From assembly GCA_022824305.1 (NCBI GenBank), contig JAJEAD010000023.1, positions 79,919-143,918 of the forward strand: a stretch of DNA of 64,000 bases, in the 5' to 3' direction. The notes under the pieces were generated by a model. It saw nothing but the letters and a program-made list of their open reading frames with translations, was not told the DNA's origin and made no database searches. Source of the stretch: Gammaproteobacteria bacterium (GTDB lineage: Bacteria > Pseudomonadota > Gammaproteobacteria > HK1). A program made the translations under genes and the position numbers. Below, in pieces: positions 18,091 through 25,323 of the stretch (its first letter is position 1; each line of letters starts with the position of its first letter).

Positions 18091-19050
18091 GTGACGAGCA
18101 CACCCAGCCTCCATGCGATGTTCGGCTCCGACGCCGGCGGCACCTTCATGGGAGTCGAATTCTGCGAGGACCTCGACCGCCTCGCTCAGCCAATCGCGCT
18201 GATCGGCGCGCCCTGCGCCGCGCCCTACAAGTCGGTGGGGGCGTACTGCGCAAACGGACCCCGCGCGATTCGCGATGGGATGGCCGCGTTCACCGCGAAC
18301 CTCTCCCATCACGACTTCGAAGTGGGCGGGCGGATTTTCCCCGGAGAAGCGGGTGCGGCCGACTGCGGGGACCTGCCCTTCGACGAAGACGACTCGCGCG
18401 GCAACCGGGACCGGATTCGGGGCGCGATCTCGAAGATCCTGGAACGCAACGCCGTGCCCATCGTGCTCGGGGGGGACGACTCGGTCCCCATCCCGATGTT
18501 CGAGGCCTACGCCGGGCGCGGAGACTTCACCATCCTCCAGATCGACGCCCACATCGACTGGCGCGACGAGGTCCAGGGCGAACGTTTCGGACTCTCTTCC
18601 ACCATGCGGCGCGCGTCGGAGATGCGCCACGTGGAGCGCATCGTCCAGGTGGGGCAACGCGGCATCGGATCCGCACGGAGGGCCGAGTACGACGACGCCC
18701 TGGCCTGGGGCGTCCACTTCGTCTCCGCCCGCGAGGTCCATCGCAACGGAGTGCCAGGCGCGCTCCGGCACCTGCCGCCTTCCGCGCGGGTCATCGTCTC
18801 CCTCGACGTCGACGGGATGGACCCCTCCGTCATGCCCGGCGTCATCGGCCGCGCGCCCGGCGGCCTGGGCTACTGGGACGTGATCGAGCTGCTTGACGGG
18901 ATTGCGGCAAAGGCGGAGATTGCGGGGATGGCCATCGTCGAGTTCATGCCGGAGCGCGACGTCGACGGCATCGGCGCGCTGACCGCGGGGCGCATCGTCG
19001 CGACGGCGATGGGGCTGATCGCGAGACGGCAGCAGAGGAACGAAACGTGA
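18091..19050 (+). CDS. Arginase/agmatinase family ureohydrolase with altered metal site
   Basis: A 319-residue ureohydrolase-fold protein. The second and third metal motifs are intact: IDAHIDWRD (Asp152, His154, Asp156) and SLDVDGMDP (Asp239, Asp241, Asp244). The first motif, normally GGDHS, reads LGGDDSVPIP, so the usual His metal ligand is Asp130. Known family members hydrolyse arginine, agmatine, guanidinobutyrate or related compounds to release urea. The GTG at 18091 follows GAGGAG at 18079-18084 and lies three bases after the TauD stop. Its TGA overlaps the GTG of the PCuAC gene. The substrate is unknown; loss of the His may change metal number or substrate. Confidence 0.85.
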   Translation: MTSTPSLHAMFGSDAGGTFMGVEFCEDLDRLAQPIALIGAPCAAPYKSVGAYCANGPRAIRDGMAAFTANLSHHDFEVGGRIFPGEAGAADCGDLPFDEDDSRGNRDRIRGAISKILERNAVPIVLGGDDSVPIPMFEAYAGRGDFTILQIDAHIDWRDEVQGERFGLSSTMRRASEMRHVERIVQVGQRGIGSARRAEYDDALAWGVHFVSAREVHRNGVPGALRHLPPSARVIVSLDVDGMDPSVMPGVIGRAPGGLGYWDVIELLDGIAAKAEIAGMAIVEFMPERDVDGIGALTAGRIVATAMGLIARRQQRNET

Positions 19051-19577
19051 AGCACCAACTGGCGTCGATCATGTTGCTCGCCGCGCTGGGAGGCGCGGCG
19101 CTCGCCGAGGAGTACCGCCTCGGCGACCTGGTCGTGCAGGACCCGTGGGCGCGCGAGATGCCGCCGGTGTCCGCGACCGGCGCGCTGTGGTTCCGGGTCG
19201 TGAACCACGGCGGCGCGGACCGCATCGTGTCCGTGCAATCGCCCTTCGCCGAGCGGGCGGAGCTGCACACCCACGAGCTGGAAGACGGCGTCGCGAAGAT
19301 GCGCCACCTGCCCTCCGTGGAAGTGCCGGCGCACGGCGATCTCGTGTTCGAACCGGGCGACCGTCACGTCATGCTGATCGGTCTGAACGAAGCCCTCGTC
19401 GCGGGCGAGAGCTTCCCGGTGACCATACGCTTCGCGCAGGCGGGAGAAATGGAAGTGTTGGTCCGGGTCAGGTCGTCGGAGACGGCGGGATACGGTGGCC
19501 TCTCGATCCATTCCGGTCATTCGGAGGACGCAGACGAGCTCTCCGGTTCCCGAGACCCGCCCGAAGCGATCGCCTGA
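19047..19577 (+). CDS. Periplasmic PCuAC-domain copper chaperone-like protein
   Basis: A 176-residue exported protein. A signal peptide spans about residues 1-20 with a cleavage site after GGAALA. The mature part is a PCuAC domain: ATGALWFRVVNHG, then the Cu(I) ligands spread over RAELHTHELEDGVAKM and DRHVMLIGL. The first motif reads HTH where many members have HEM or HTM. A His/Asp-rich tail (SIHSGHSEDADE) may add metal binding. PCuAC proteins help load Cu(I) into cytochrome oxidase or other copper enzymes. The GTG start overlaps the ureohydrolase stop by four bases, placing it as the last gene of the cassette, an odd partner for two cytoplasmic enzymes. Confidence 0.85.
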   Translation: MKHQLASIMLLAALGGAALAEEYRLGDLVVQDPWAREMPPVSATGALWFRVVNHGGADRIVSVQSPFAERAELHTHELEDGVAKMRHLPSVEVPAHGDLVFEPGDRHVMLIGLNEALVAGESFPVTIRFAQAGEMEVLVRVRSSETAGYGGLSIHSGHSEDADELSGSRDPPEAIA

Positions 19578-19814
19578 CCGCGCGAAAGGCGGCGCCGTGC
19601 GCGCAGCTCCTGACGCGACGAAGACAACTCGACGCTTGGCCTGAACGCCCGCCGACAGCGCGAGCGTCGAGGCGCTCTCATCCACGATCGAAAAGCGCCG
19701 ACTGCACAGCAGCGCGCGCAGATTCGGTGGCGCTGCCCGCCGGAGACGGCGTGCGGGACAAGGTCGGCGGCTCACCCACACCAGGCCTTCGAGCCTCTCC
19801 CCCCAACTTCCGCC

Positions 19815-20576
19815 TCACGGTCCGTTCCGGTAGGCGTCCACCAGGGAACGGAAATGCGCGTCCCGATAGCGCAGAGCCGGGTCGAGTCCGTGCTGCTTTA
19901 CGAGGAAACGCCTCAGGCGGCAAAGGCTTCGCGCCTTCCATCGCTCCCCCCTTCGCAGGCGCGCGCGGTCGAAATCGACGAGATGGAAGCGCCCTTCCCC
20001 GTCGACCAGGATGTTCCCCGCCGTCAGGTCCGGGTGCCAGACCCGGCAGTCGTGGAATCGGCGCAGGGTGGCGCCGAGACGCCGCCACCCCTCCTCGGGC
20101 AGCTCCCGTTCGAGCAGGAGCCGGTGCAGCGTCTCGCAACCCCGGATCAGCACCGTGATGAAGTCGGCCCGATAGAGCAGCGGCCCGTGGCGCACGACGC
20201 GCCACGCCGCGGGCGCCGGCACCGGGAGGCCACGGGCGCGCATCTCGCCGAGCACGCGCCACTCGCGCGCCGGCCGGGTCCGGGCGCGGGACAACCAGAG
20301 ATAACGGTCGCGCATCAGCCGCGAGAGCGCGCCCCCGCGCCGGTAGTGGCGAAGGAGGAACGTGTTCCCGTTCAGCTCGAAGACCCACACCGCTCCGCGC
20401 AGGCTGCTCGTCGTGGCGCGCAGCAAACCCTCCGCCCGCAGGTATTCCGGATCGAAGACCGCCGGCGCCAACCCGGGAAGAAGCTCCGCGTCGTAGGCGA
20501 CGTACTGGTTCCCGTACGAGACCTCGGCCAGGCGCACGTCAAGGTCCGGTGGTGGAAGCACCTGATCCGCACGCAA
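19815..20576 (-). CDS. kdkA: 3-deoxy-D-manno-octulosonic acid kinase KdkA
   Basis: A 253-residue kinase of the KdkA family, which phosphorylates the 4-OH of Kdo on lipid A. The kinase-like fold shows FHDCRVWHPDLTAGNILVD (catalytic His-x-Asp loop) and HLVDFDRARLR (metal-binding Asp), preceded by FLLRHYRRGGALSRLMRDRY, the family's nucleotide-binding region. The frame opens with a TTG at 20576; an in-frame GTG at 20561 is an alternative, and neither has a clear Shine-Dalgarno sequence. It is the last gene on the minus-strand core locus, downstream of a glycosyltransferase and waaA. KdkA usually accompanies a monofunctional WaaA that adds a single Kdo. Confidence 0.88.
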   Translation of the reverse strand: MRADQVLPPPDLDVRLAEVSYGNQYVAYDAELLPGLAPAVFDPEYLRAEGLLRATTSSLRGAVWVFELNGNTFLLRHYRRGGALSRLMRDRYLWLSRARTRPAREWRVLGEMRARGLPVPAPAAWRVVRHGPLLYRADFITVLIRGCETLHRLLLERELPEEGWRRLGATLRRFHDCRVWHPDLTAGNILVDGEGRFHLVDFDRARLRRGERWKARSLCRLRRFLVKQHGLDPALRYRDAHFRSLVDAYRNGP

Positions 20577-20700
20577 GGAGGCCGCGCGTCACTCCGGAAT
20601 GAGTCGAGTCTGGGACCATCGCATTGGACCCGCCGCGAAGCGCAGGAACTCAGCGAATCACCACGAGCATCTTCCGCCGACGGCGAACGCGCGTAGCGGT

Positions 20701-20718
20701 CTGGTGTCGGAACACCAG
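20701..20718. terminator. Hairpin between glycosyltransferase and kdkA
   Basis: Perfect 7-bp stem CTGGTGT/ACACCAG with a CGGA tetraloop in the 194-base gap after the GT4 gene. There is no T tract, so it could be a weak terminator or an mRNA-stabilising hairpin. Confidence 0.35.
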
Positions 20719-20770
20719 GGGGTCGGCGCCACGCTGCCGGCGAATGCTCTACGCGGCCCTACCACCATTA

Positions 20771-22057
20771 TCAAGAAACACTGCCTTCCATCCCATCACC
20801 TGTCACCGGATGCTGCAAGAGATCCAAGAGCAGCTTCTCGTAGCTGACCGCCGCTCTCTCCACGCTGAAGTCCTTGGCCCGCTCCCGTAACTCGCGTGCG
20901 TCCGGCGGCCGGTCGAGGAGCTGGTGCATCGCCTCCGCCAACGCAACCTCATCGCCGACCGGAACCAGAGTTCCGAATTCTCCGTTGCGAAGTATCTCTG
21001 CCGGGCCGGCAGGATAATCGGTGCTGATGCAGGGGCAACCGCAGGCCAACGCTTCCACGATGACCATACCAAATCCTTCGGATATGGACGACACCACGAA
21101 CAAAGACGCGTGGGACATGAACGCGAAGGGGTTGCCGACCCATCCAGGAAGCGATACCCGGTCTTCGAGTCCGAGTTTTCGAACGATCCCTTCCAGACGC
21201 CTCCTCTCCTTTCCTTCGCCAAGGACGATCAAACGGCACGCGCGCCGCGCTGCGACCAGGGAAAATGCCCTGATGAGGGTAGAGAAGTCCTTCTGCTTCG
21301 ACAATCGACCAACGGATAGAACGACCGGCGGACCGCCGTCAAAAAACCACGGATGACTGGGAAGTTCAGCCATCCTGCTCTGAAGGTACGGCGTCACAGC
21401 TGGATCATAAATGGTCGTGATCTTCTCTCTTGCAACGTCCAGAGCTTCTGTCACGCTGTCGGAGACACCATGAGAGACACTCACGAAGTGTGCCGCACGT
21501 GAATACAGATGCCGGCGCAAGTGCCATGAACGTCGGCGCAACCGCAGTGAGCATCGGCGCAAACTCCATGAGCGATCGCGCCTGACAACCCCGCGAACTA
21601 TCGGCACGATCGGTGGAAGTCGAGCCAGGGAGCGGCCTGCCAGGAAAGATGCCGCTTCCGCACGGGACAGATTCGGCAAGAGACAGTCGGGACTCTCAGT
21701 CTCCAGGTAGTTTGCGACGGCACTGGACCAGCGAGTCAAGCGTCTTCCGGGCAGACAGCGAAGATCCCAACGGAGGGCGCGTGCCATGTTGATCCACTGC
21801 AAGGGTAGAGTGGAAGCGTGCAGCCGGACCAGACGAGCAAGCTCCGGTGCGGCGCATTCTTCCGTGAGTCTGTCCCGTATGGCGTCTACGACGAAAAGAC
21901 GCGCTTCTTTCGGAACCTCCCCGGAGAAATGGATCTTCGCCCGGAACAGGAGGATATCGACCCGGTGGCCACGGTCGAGCAGTCCTCTGGCCAGCCAGAG
22001 CACCGATCTCCCGGTGCCGCCACCGCCGAGATCCCGGACAACCAGGGCAATGTGCAT
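20771..22057 (-). CDS. Glycosyltransferase family 4 (GT-B fold), LPS core type
   Basis: A 428-residue GT4-type glycosyltransferase. MHIALVVRDLGGGGTGRSVLWLARGL is the N-terminal nucleotide-fold start with its Gly-rich loop; the C half has VVLSVGRLSKQKDFSTLI, IVLGEGKERRRLEGI and the donor-binding EGFGMVIVEALACGCPCIS. ATG 22057 was chosen over an upstream GTG-type start because it begins exactly at the fold. It would add a sugar to lipid A-core in the cytoplasm. The gene is visibly less GC-rich than its neighbours and carries a Trp/Arg-rich insert made of three 7-residue repeats (residues about 163-183). The sugar and acceptor are unknown. Confidence 0.85.
   Translation of the reverse strand: MHIALVVRDLGGGGTGRSVLWLARGLLDRGHRVDILLFRAKIHFSGEVPKEARLFVVDAIRDRLTEECAAPELARLVRLHASTLPLQWINMARALRWDLRCLPGRRLTRWSSAVANYLETESPDCLLPNLSRAEAASFLAGRSLARLPPIVPIVRGVVRRDRSWSLRRCSLRLRRRSWHLRRHLYSRAAHFVSVSHGVSDSVTEALDVAREKITTIYDPAVTPYLQSRMAELPSHPWFFDGGPPVVLSVGRLSKQKDFSTLIRAFSLVAARRACRLIVLGEGKERRRLEGIVRKLGLEDRVSLPGWVGNPFAFMSHASLFVVSSISEGFGMVIVEALACGCPCISTDYPAGPAEILRNGEFGTLVPVGDEVALAEAMHQLLDRPPDARELRERAKDFSVERAAVSYEKLLLDLLQHPVTGDGMEGSVS
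21506..21568. repeat. Three 21-bp tandem repeats inside the GT4 gene
   Basis: The core CGGCGCAA recurs at 21513, 21534 and 21555, an exact 21-bp period. On the minus strand each unit encodes a seven-residue element of the kind W-x-L-R-R-x-x, giving a strongly basic segment rich in Arg, Leu and Trp. Unit number could vary by slippage. Confidence 0.6.
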
Positions 22058-22132
22058 GGATCGCTCAGGGTCGCAGACCGCGGACAGCGTGTAAGCCGGA
22101 GCCGGCGCCATCGAGACCTGCGTGCTCTATCC

Positions 22133-23503
22133 TCAACGAGAATCCAGACCAGCGGCCGCCCGCAGTGTCGGGTTACGGATATCAGGATTCGACGGGCGCT
22201 CGGATCCCGACCTCAGCAGCGATTGCAGGAGAGTGTAGTTTCTCTCCGTCGCGCCCTGGCGGCTCAGGATCGCAGCTCTGGCCTTCATCCCCATCCGCCG
22301 GCGTCCGGATTCGTCTTCGACGAGTCGAAGCAGGTGCCGGGCAAGCTCTTCCTCGTCACGCACTACCGCCCCCGCTCCGGCCTCCATGAGCGCTTCCGCG
22401 GTCTCGGCAAAGCTCGAGTGGTGGGGTCCGAAGAGCACCGGAACACCGGCTATTGCCGGCTCCATGAGGTTGTGCCCGCCGCGGTTGTGCCCACGAAAGA
22501 TGAGGCTGCCGCCCACGAACGCGATATCCGCCGCCGCATACAGCGCGCGGAGCTCGCCGAGAGTGTCCACGACCAGGATCGCCTCGGCCCCCGGCGCTTG
22601 CTCTCCGTTGTCCACCGCTGTCTTCAGGAGCGCGCGGTGCCCGTGTTCCCGGACCTTGCGTGCCACCCCTTTTGCATCCGACGGATAGCGGGGCACCAGG
22701 ACCAGAGCGACCGGTAGTCGCGTCTTGCTGCTCGAGTGCCGCCAGGCCCGCAGCAGCGCGTCGTCTTCACCGGAGTGAAGGCTTCCGCCCATGATGACCA
22801 CATCCCGGGCGCCGTAGCCCAACTGCTCACGAAGCGCGCCGACTTCTCCCGGGTCCGACGGTGGCGGCGCGAGGTCGTACTTCATGTTGCCGGTCACGTG
22901 GAGGCGTCGCTCCTCCACCCCGAGGCGCTGCAGGCGCCGGGCATGCTCCTCTCCCTGGACGGCGATGAAGGGCATCGCCCGCATGAGCGAGGGAACGACG
23001 CGGCTCAGAGCGTGCCGCCGGCAGGACCTCGGGGACATCCGGCCGTTCAACACGACGACCGGGGTGTCTCGCCGCCGCAACGCGAGAAGGAAATTCGGCC
23101 ACAGGTCCCCTTCCACGATCACCACCAGGCGGGGACGGAGGCGACGCAGGAATCGGTTGACGACGACGGAAAGGTCGAAGGGAAAGAGCACGACGCGGTG
23201 CCGGGGGAAGGCGCGGCGCGCAACGGCGAGACCGGAGGAAGAAAAGGCGGAGACCACGAGCGGGGTCTCCGGCATGTCCCGCTCCAGCCGTCGAACGAGC
23301 GCTTGCAGCAGGAGGATCTCGCCCGCGGATGCGCCATGCAGCCAGATGGACGAGGGTGCGTCGGCCGCGAGGCCGATGCCGAAGCGAGCCAGGAGTCCCC
23401 CGAAAGCGCCGCGCCGCGCGAAGCGATAGATGAACCATGGCAAGGCCGCGACCGCTGCCAGCAGATACACGAGGTCGAGCAGCAGGGCGAGAATAAGCTT
23501 CAA
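22133..23503 (-). CDS. waaA: 3-deoxy-D-manno-octulosonic acid transferase WaaA
   Basis: WaaA (KdtA) transfers Kdo from CMP-Kdo to lipid IVA at the inner membrane. The 456-residue protein begins with a membrane anchor (residues 1-25), then WLHGASAGE with the catalytic base Glu62. Other family stretches are VVIVEGDLWPNFLLALRR, VLNGRMSPRS, VTGNMKYD and the donor-site run FVGGSL...GGHNLMEPA. The start appears to be a TTG at 23503. A C-terminal tail of about 25 residues beyond the usual end is low in similarity. It lies 40 bases after the MazF-like toxin and 75 bases before the GT4 gene, all on the minus strand. With kdkA present, it may add only one Kdo. Confidence 0.93.
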   Translation of the reverse strand: MKLILALLLDLVYLLAAVAALPWFIYRFARRGAFGGLLARFGIGLAADAPSSIWLHGASAGEILLLQALVRRLERDMPETPLVVSAFSSSGLAVARRAFPRHRVVLFPFDLSVVVNRFLRRLRPRLVVIVEGDLWPNFLLALRRRDTPVVVLNGRMSPRSCRRHALSRVVPSLMRAMPFIAVQGEEHARRLQRLGVEERRLHVTGNMKYDLAPPPSDPGEVGALREQLGYGARDVVIMGGSLHSGEDDALLRAWRHSSSKTRLPVALVLVPRYPSDAKGVARKVREHGHRALLKTAVDNGEQAPGAEAILVVDTLGELRALYAAADIAFVGGSLIFRGHNRGGHNLMEPAIAGVPVLFGPHHSSFAETAEALMEAGAGAVVRDEEELARHLLRLVEDESGRRRMGMKARAAILSRQGATERNYTLLQSLLRSGSERPSNPDIRNPTLRAAAGLDSR

Positions 23504-23543
23504 GCGCTACTCGAAGGGAAGGGTACGCGGGACATCGCGATGC

Positions 23544-23879
23544 CTAATCCGCCAGTCCCAGCACGAAGGCGAGCGCCTGGTTCAAGCGGGCAAGCTCCCG
23601 CCTGTCCAAGCGGCCGAGCCTGGCACCAATCCTTGCACGCCGGACAGTCACGGGCTTGTCGATCATGATCTGGGACACTGCATGAAGACCGTTTGCCGGT
23701 GAGGGTTGGACCTTCACCCGGAAGTCCGGCGCATCCTCCAGTGTGGAGGTCATCTGGCAAAGGATCACGGACTCGTGCTGCTCCGGAAATACGTCGCTCT
23801 GGACGATCACCGCCGGGCGCGGCTTGCCGAAGTCGCCGGATGCCGCAACCGTCACCACATCACCGCGTTTCAGTCTCAT
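23544..23879 (-). CDS. MazF/PemK-like endoribonuclease toxin
   Basis: A 111-residue toxin of the MazF/PemK family, which cleaves mRNA at short sequences. Family marks are RLKRGDVVTVA, GKPRPAVIVQ, VILCQMTSTLEDAPDFRVKV and SQIMIDKPVTV, followed by the helical RRELARLNQALAFVLGL. The ATG at 23879 lies inside the antitoxin gene (20-base overlap), so the two are translationally coupled. It sits between kdoO and waaA in the lipopolysaccharide locus and shares their orientation. No inactivating change is evident. Confidence 0.88.
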   Translation of the reverse strand: MRLKRGDVVTVAASGDFGKPRPAVIVQSDVFPEQHESVILCQMTSTLEDAPDFRVKVQPSPANGLHAVSQIMIDKPVTVRRARIGARLGRLDRRELARLNQALAFVLGLAD

Positions 23880-24075
23880 CAAGCTCCGAAACCGCCTCGA
23901 TCCACCGCAGGGTATCGGCCTCATGCAGTCGGTCGAGGCGAGAGACCGAATCCGCTACCCGCGCACGAACGGTTTCCAAGCGGGCATCGGGCAGGACTAT
24001 TCGAATCTCGCGCGTGCCCCGAGCGCGTCGGCGCAGGCGAAGCGCCCGCATTCTCTCCGCAGGAGACGCCGGCAT
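23860..24075 (-). CDS. MazE-like antitoxin (DUF3018 type)
   Basis: A 71-residue antitoxin with MPASPAERMRALRLRRRARG at the N-terminus, a basic segment expected to bind DNA, and an acidic C-terminus (DTLRWIEAVSELDE) expected to cover the toxin. The ATG at 24075 has an AAGGAG ribosome site (24081-24086 on the minus strand), far better than any upstream start. It overlaps the toxin gene by 20 bases, with antitoxin first, the normal order. A palindrome and promoter immediately upstream suggest autoregulation. Confidence 0.85.
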   Translation of the reverse strand: MPASPAERMRALRLRRRARGTREIRIVLPDARLETVRARVADSVSRLDRLHEADTLRWIEAVSELDETETR

Positions 24076-24102
24076 GGTCGAATCTCCTTCAATTTGACGC
24101 GC

Positions 24103-24131
24103 AATGTAACGCGTTACGATACGACGATCAA
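24103..24131 (-). promoter_or_regulatory. Promoter with palindromic operator for the MazEF-like pair
   Basis: Read on the minus strand, TTGATC (24126-24131) and TACATT (24103-24108) form a -35/-10 pair 17 bases apart. A perfect 12-bp palindrome, GTAACGCGTTAC (24106-24117), overlaps the -10 box and the spacer. The transcript would start a few bases before the antitoxin ribosome site. Position and symmetry fit autorepression by the antitoxin; binding is inferred. Confidence 0.6.
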
Positions 24132-24312
24132 TCCATGCATCCGTGGCTGCAGGAGATTCCACGCAAGATTATCGTGGAGGACAGCGACGCCGATGCGGAA
24201 CCTGGTCCGTCACTTCGGTCGTCGGTGGAGATGCCGGTCGCCGCGTGCGCCCACGCGGATCGGGGCGTGATGCGGCATCGCGGGGAGACCTTTCGGCGAA
24301 GGCGTCCCCGAA

Positions 24313-25221
24313 TCAAAGGGCCCGTTCCAGTACGTGATACGGAGAGAGCTCGGGCCGGCGGCAGTTGCGCAGGGGAACGAGGATCGTCGTGACCAGGGCG
24401 TGCCGTCCGGAGATCACGGAGTGGCTCACACTGTCGGTCATCACCAGCCAGGCCGAGAAGGGAGGGAAGCGCAGCTCCCGATAGCCACTCGAGTCACGAC
24501 GAAATGCTTCCGACTCCTTCATGTGGTTGTGGACACGGCGCATCGCGCGATCATAGGGACTCGAATCGAGGACCTTGAGGAGGGGAAAGATCCGGCTGAG
24601 GACCGCGATCAATCGACGGTAGCCCCGATCCCGGAGATCTTCGTCGATTCCGCGCCGACTGCCTCCGCCTCCCGCGGCGGCGAGGAGTTCCGGATGACGT
24701 TCGAGCAGGGCCGAAAAGGCCCCCTTCGTGCCCCACACGCGATCGACGGCCGGATTGACGTTGACGAAGAAACGCAGGATCCGATCGCCACGGGTAGCAC
24801 CGTAGGCGCCCGCGTCAACGTGCACGATCTCGTTGCTGGAGCGGGGCTTGAGAGCGCGGCCCTCCTCCTCCAGGGGCCGAAAGCTGCACGTGCCCACCGT
24901 CCACCCCGGGGTCAGGTCCGGCACGATCCGCTCCAGGTACCGGGTCACGGCCCGGCTGTGCTCCTTGAGAATTGCGGTGGCGCGTATCCGTACCGGCTCG
25001 GGGGCATCGAAACGAGGTATCGAGCCGGACTCCGGGTGATAGCTCACGTTCTTGATTCTGGTCTGCAGGGGGAGTTCCTCGCGCAGGAAATCGAGGTCCT
25101 CCGCCAGCGGCAGCTCGAGGGGACAGCGCTCGAAGTAGACGATCTGGCTGTCCTCCAAAGCGTCCACGATCCGGGCGGGCGATGCGTCGGAGTAATCCGG
25201 CAGTTGGATGGATGCAGTCAT
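24313..25221 (-). CDS. kdoO: Kdo 3-hydroxylase KdoO (Fe(II)/2-oxoglutarate dioxygenase)
   Basis: A 302-residue protein of the KdoO family, which hydroxylates Kdo at C3 to give the Ko sugar found in Burkholderia and Yersinia lipopolysaccharide. The characteristic segment runs FRPLEEEGRALKPRSSNEIV, then HVDA (His134, Asp136) and GDRILRFFVNVNPAVDRVWG. The distal His lies in the C-terminal part (SHSVISGRHALVTTI). ATG 25221 (MTASIQ) begins the conserved part; an upstream start at 25287 is possible. The neighbours waaA and kdkA make the assignment firmer. It precedes the MazEF-like pair by about 240 bases. Confidence 0.85.
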   Translation of the reverse strand: MTASIQLPDYSDASPARIVDALEDSQIVYFERCPLELPLAEDLDFLREELPLQTRIKNVSYHPESGSIPRFDAPEPVRIRATAILKEHSRAVTRYLERIVPDLTPGWTVGTCSFRPLEEEGRALKPRSSNEIVHVDAGAYGATRGDRILRFFVNVNPAVDRVWGTKGAFSALLERHPELLAAAGGGGSRRGIDEDLRDRGYRRLIAVLSRIFPLLKVLDSSPYDRAMRRVHNHMKESEAFRRDSSGYRELRFPPFSAWLVMTDSVSHSVISGRHALVTTILVPLRNCRRPELSPYHVLERAL

Positions 25222-25323
25222 CTCGATGCTGGAGGCCGGTTCAACGAGGCGCGTGCTCAGGTCGCCAGCACAGTAGTGGCGGTCCAAACACTCGCGAACT
25301 ACCCACGGGCGCCCCGGCGTCTG

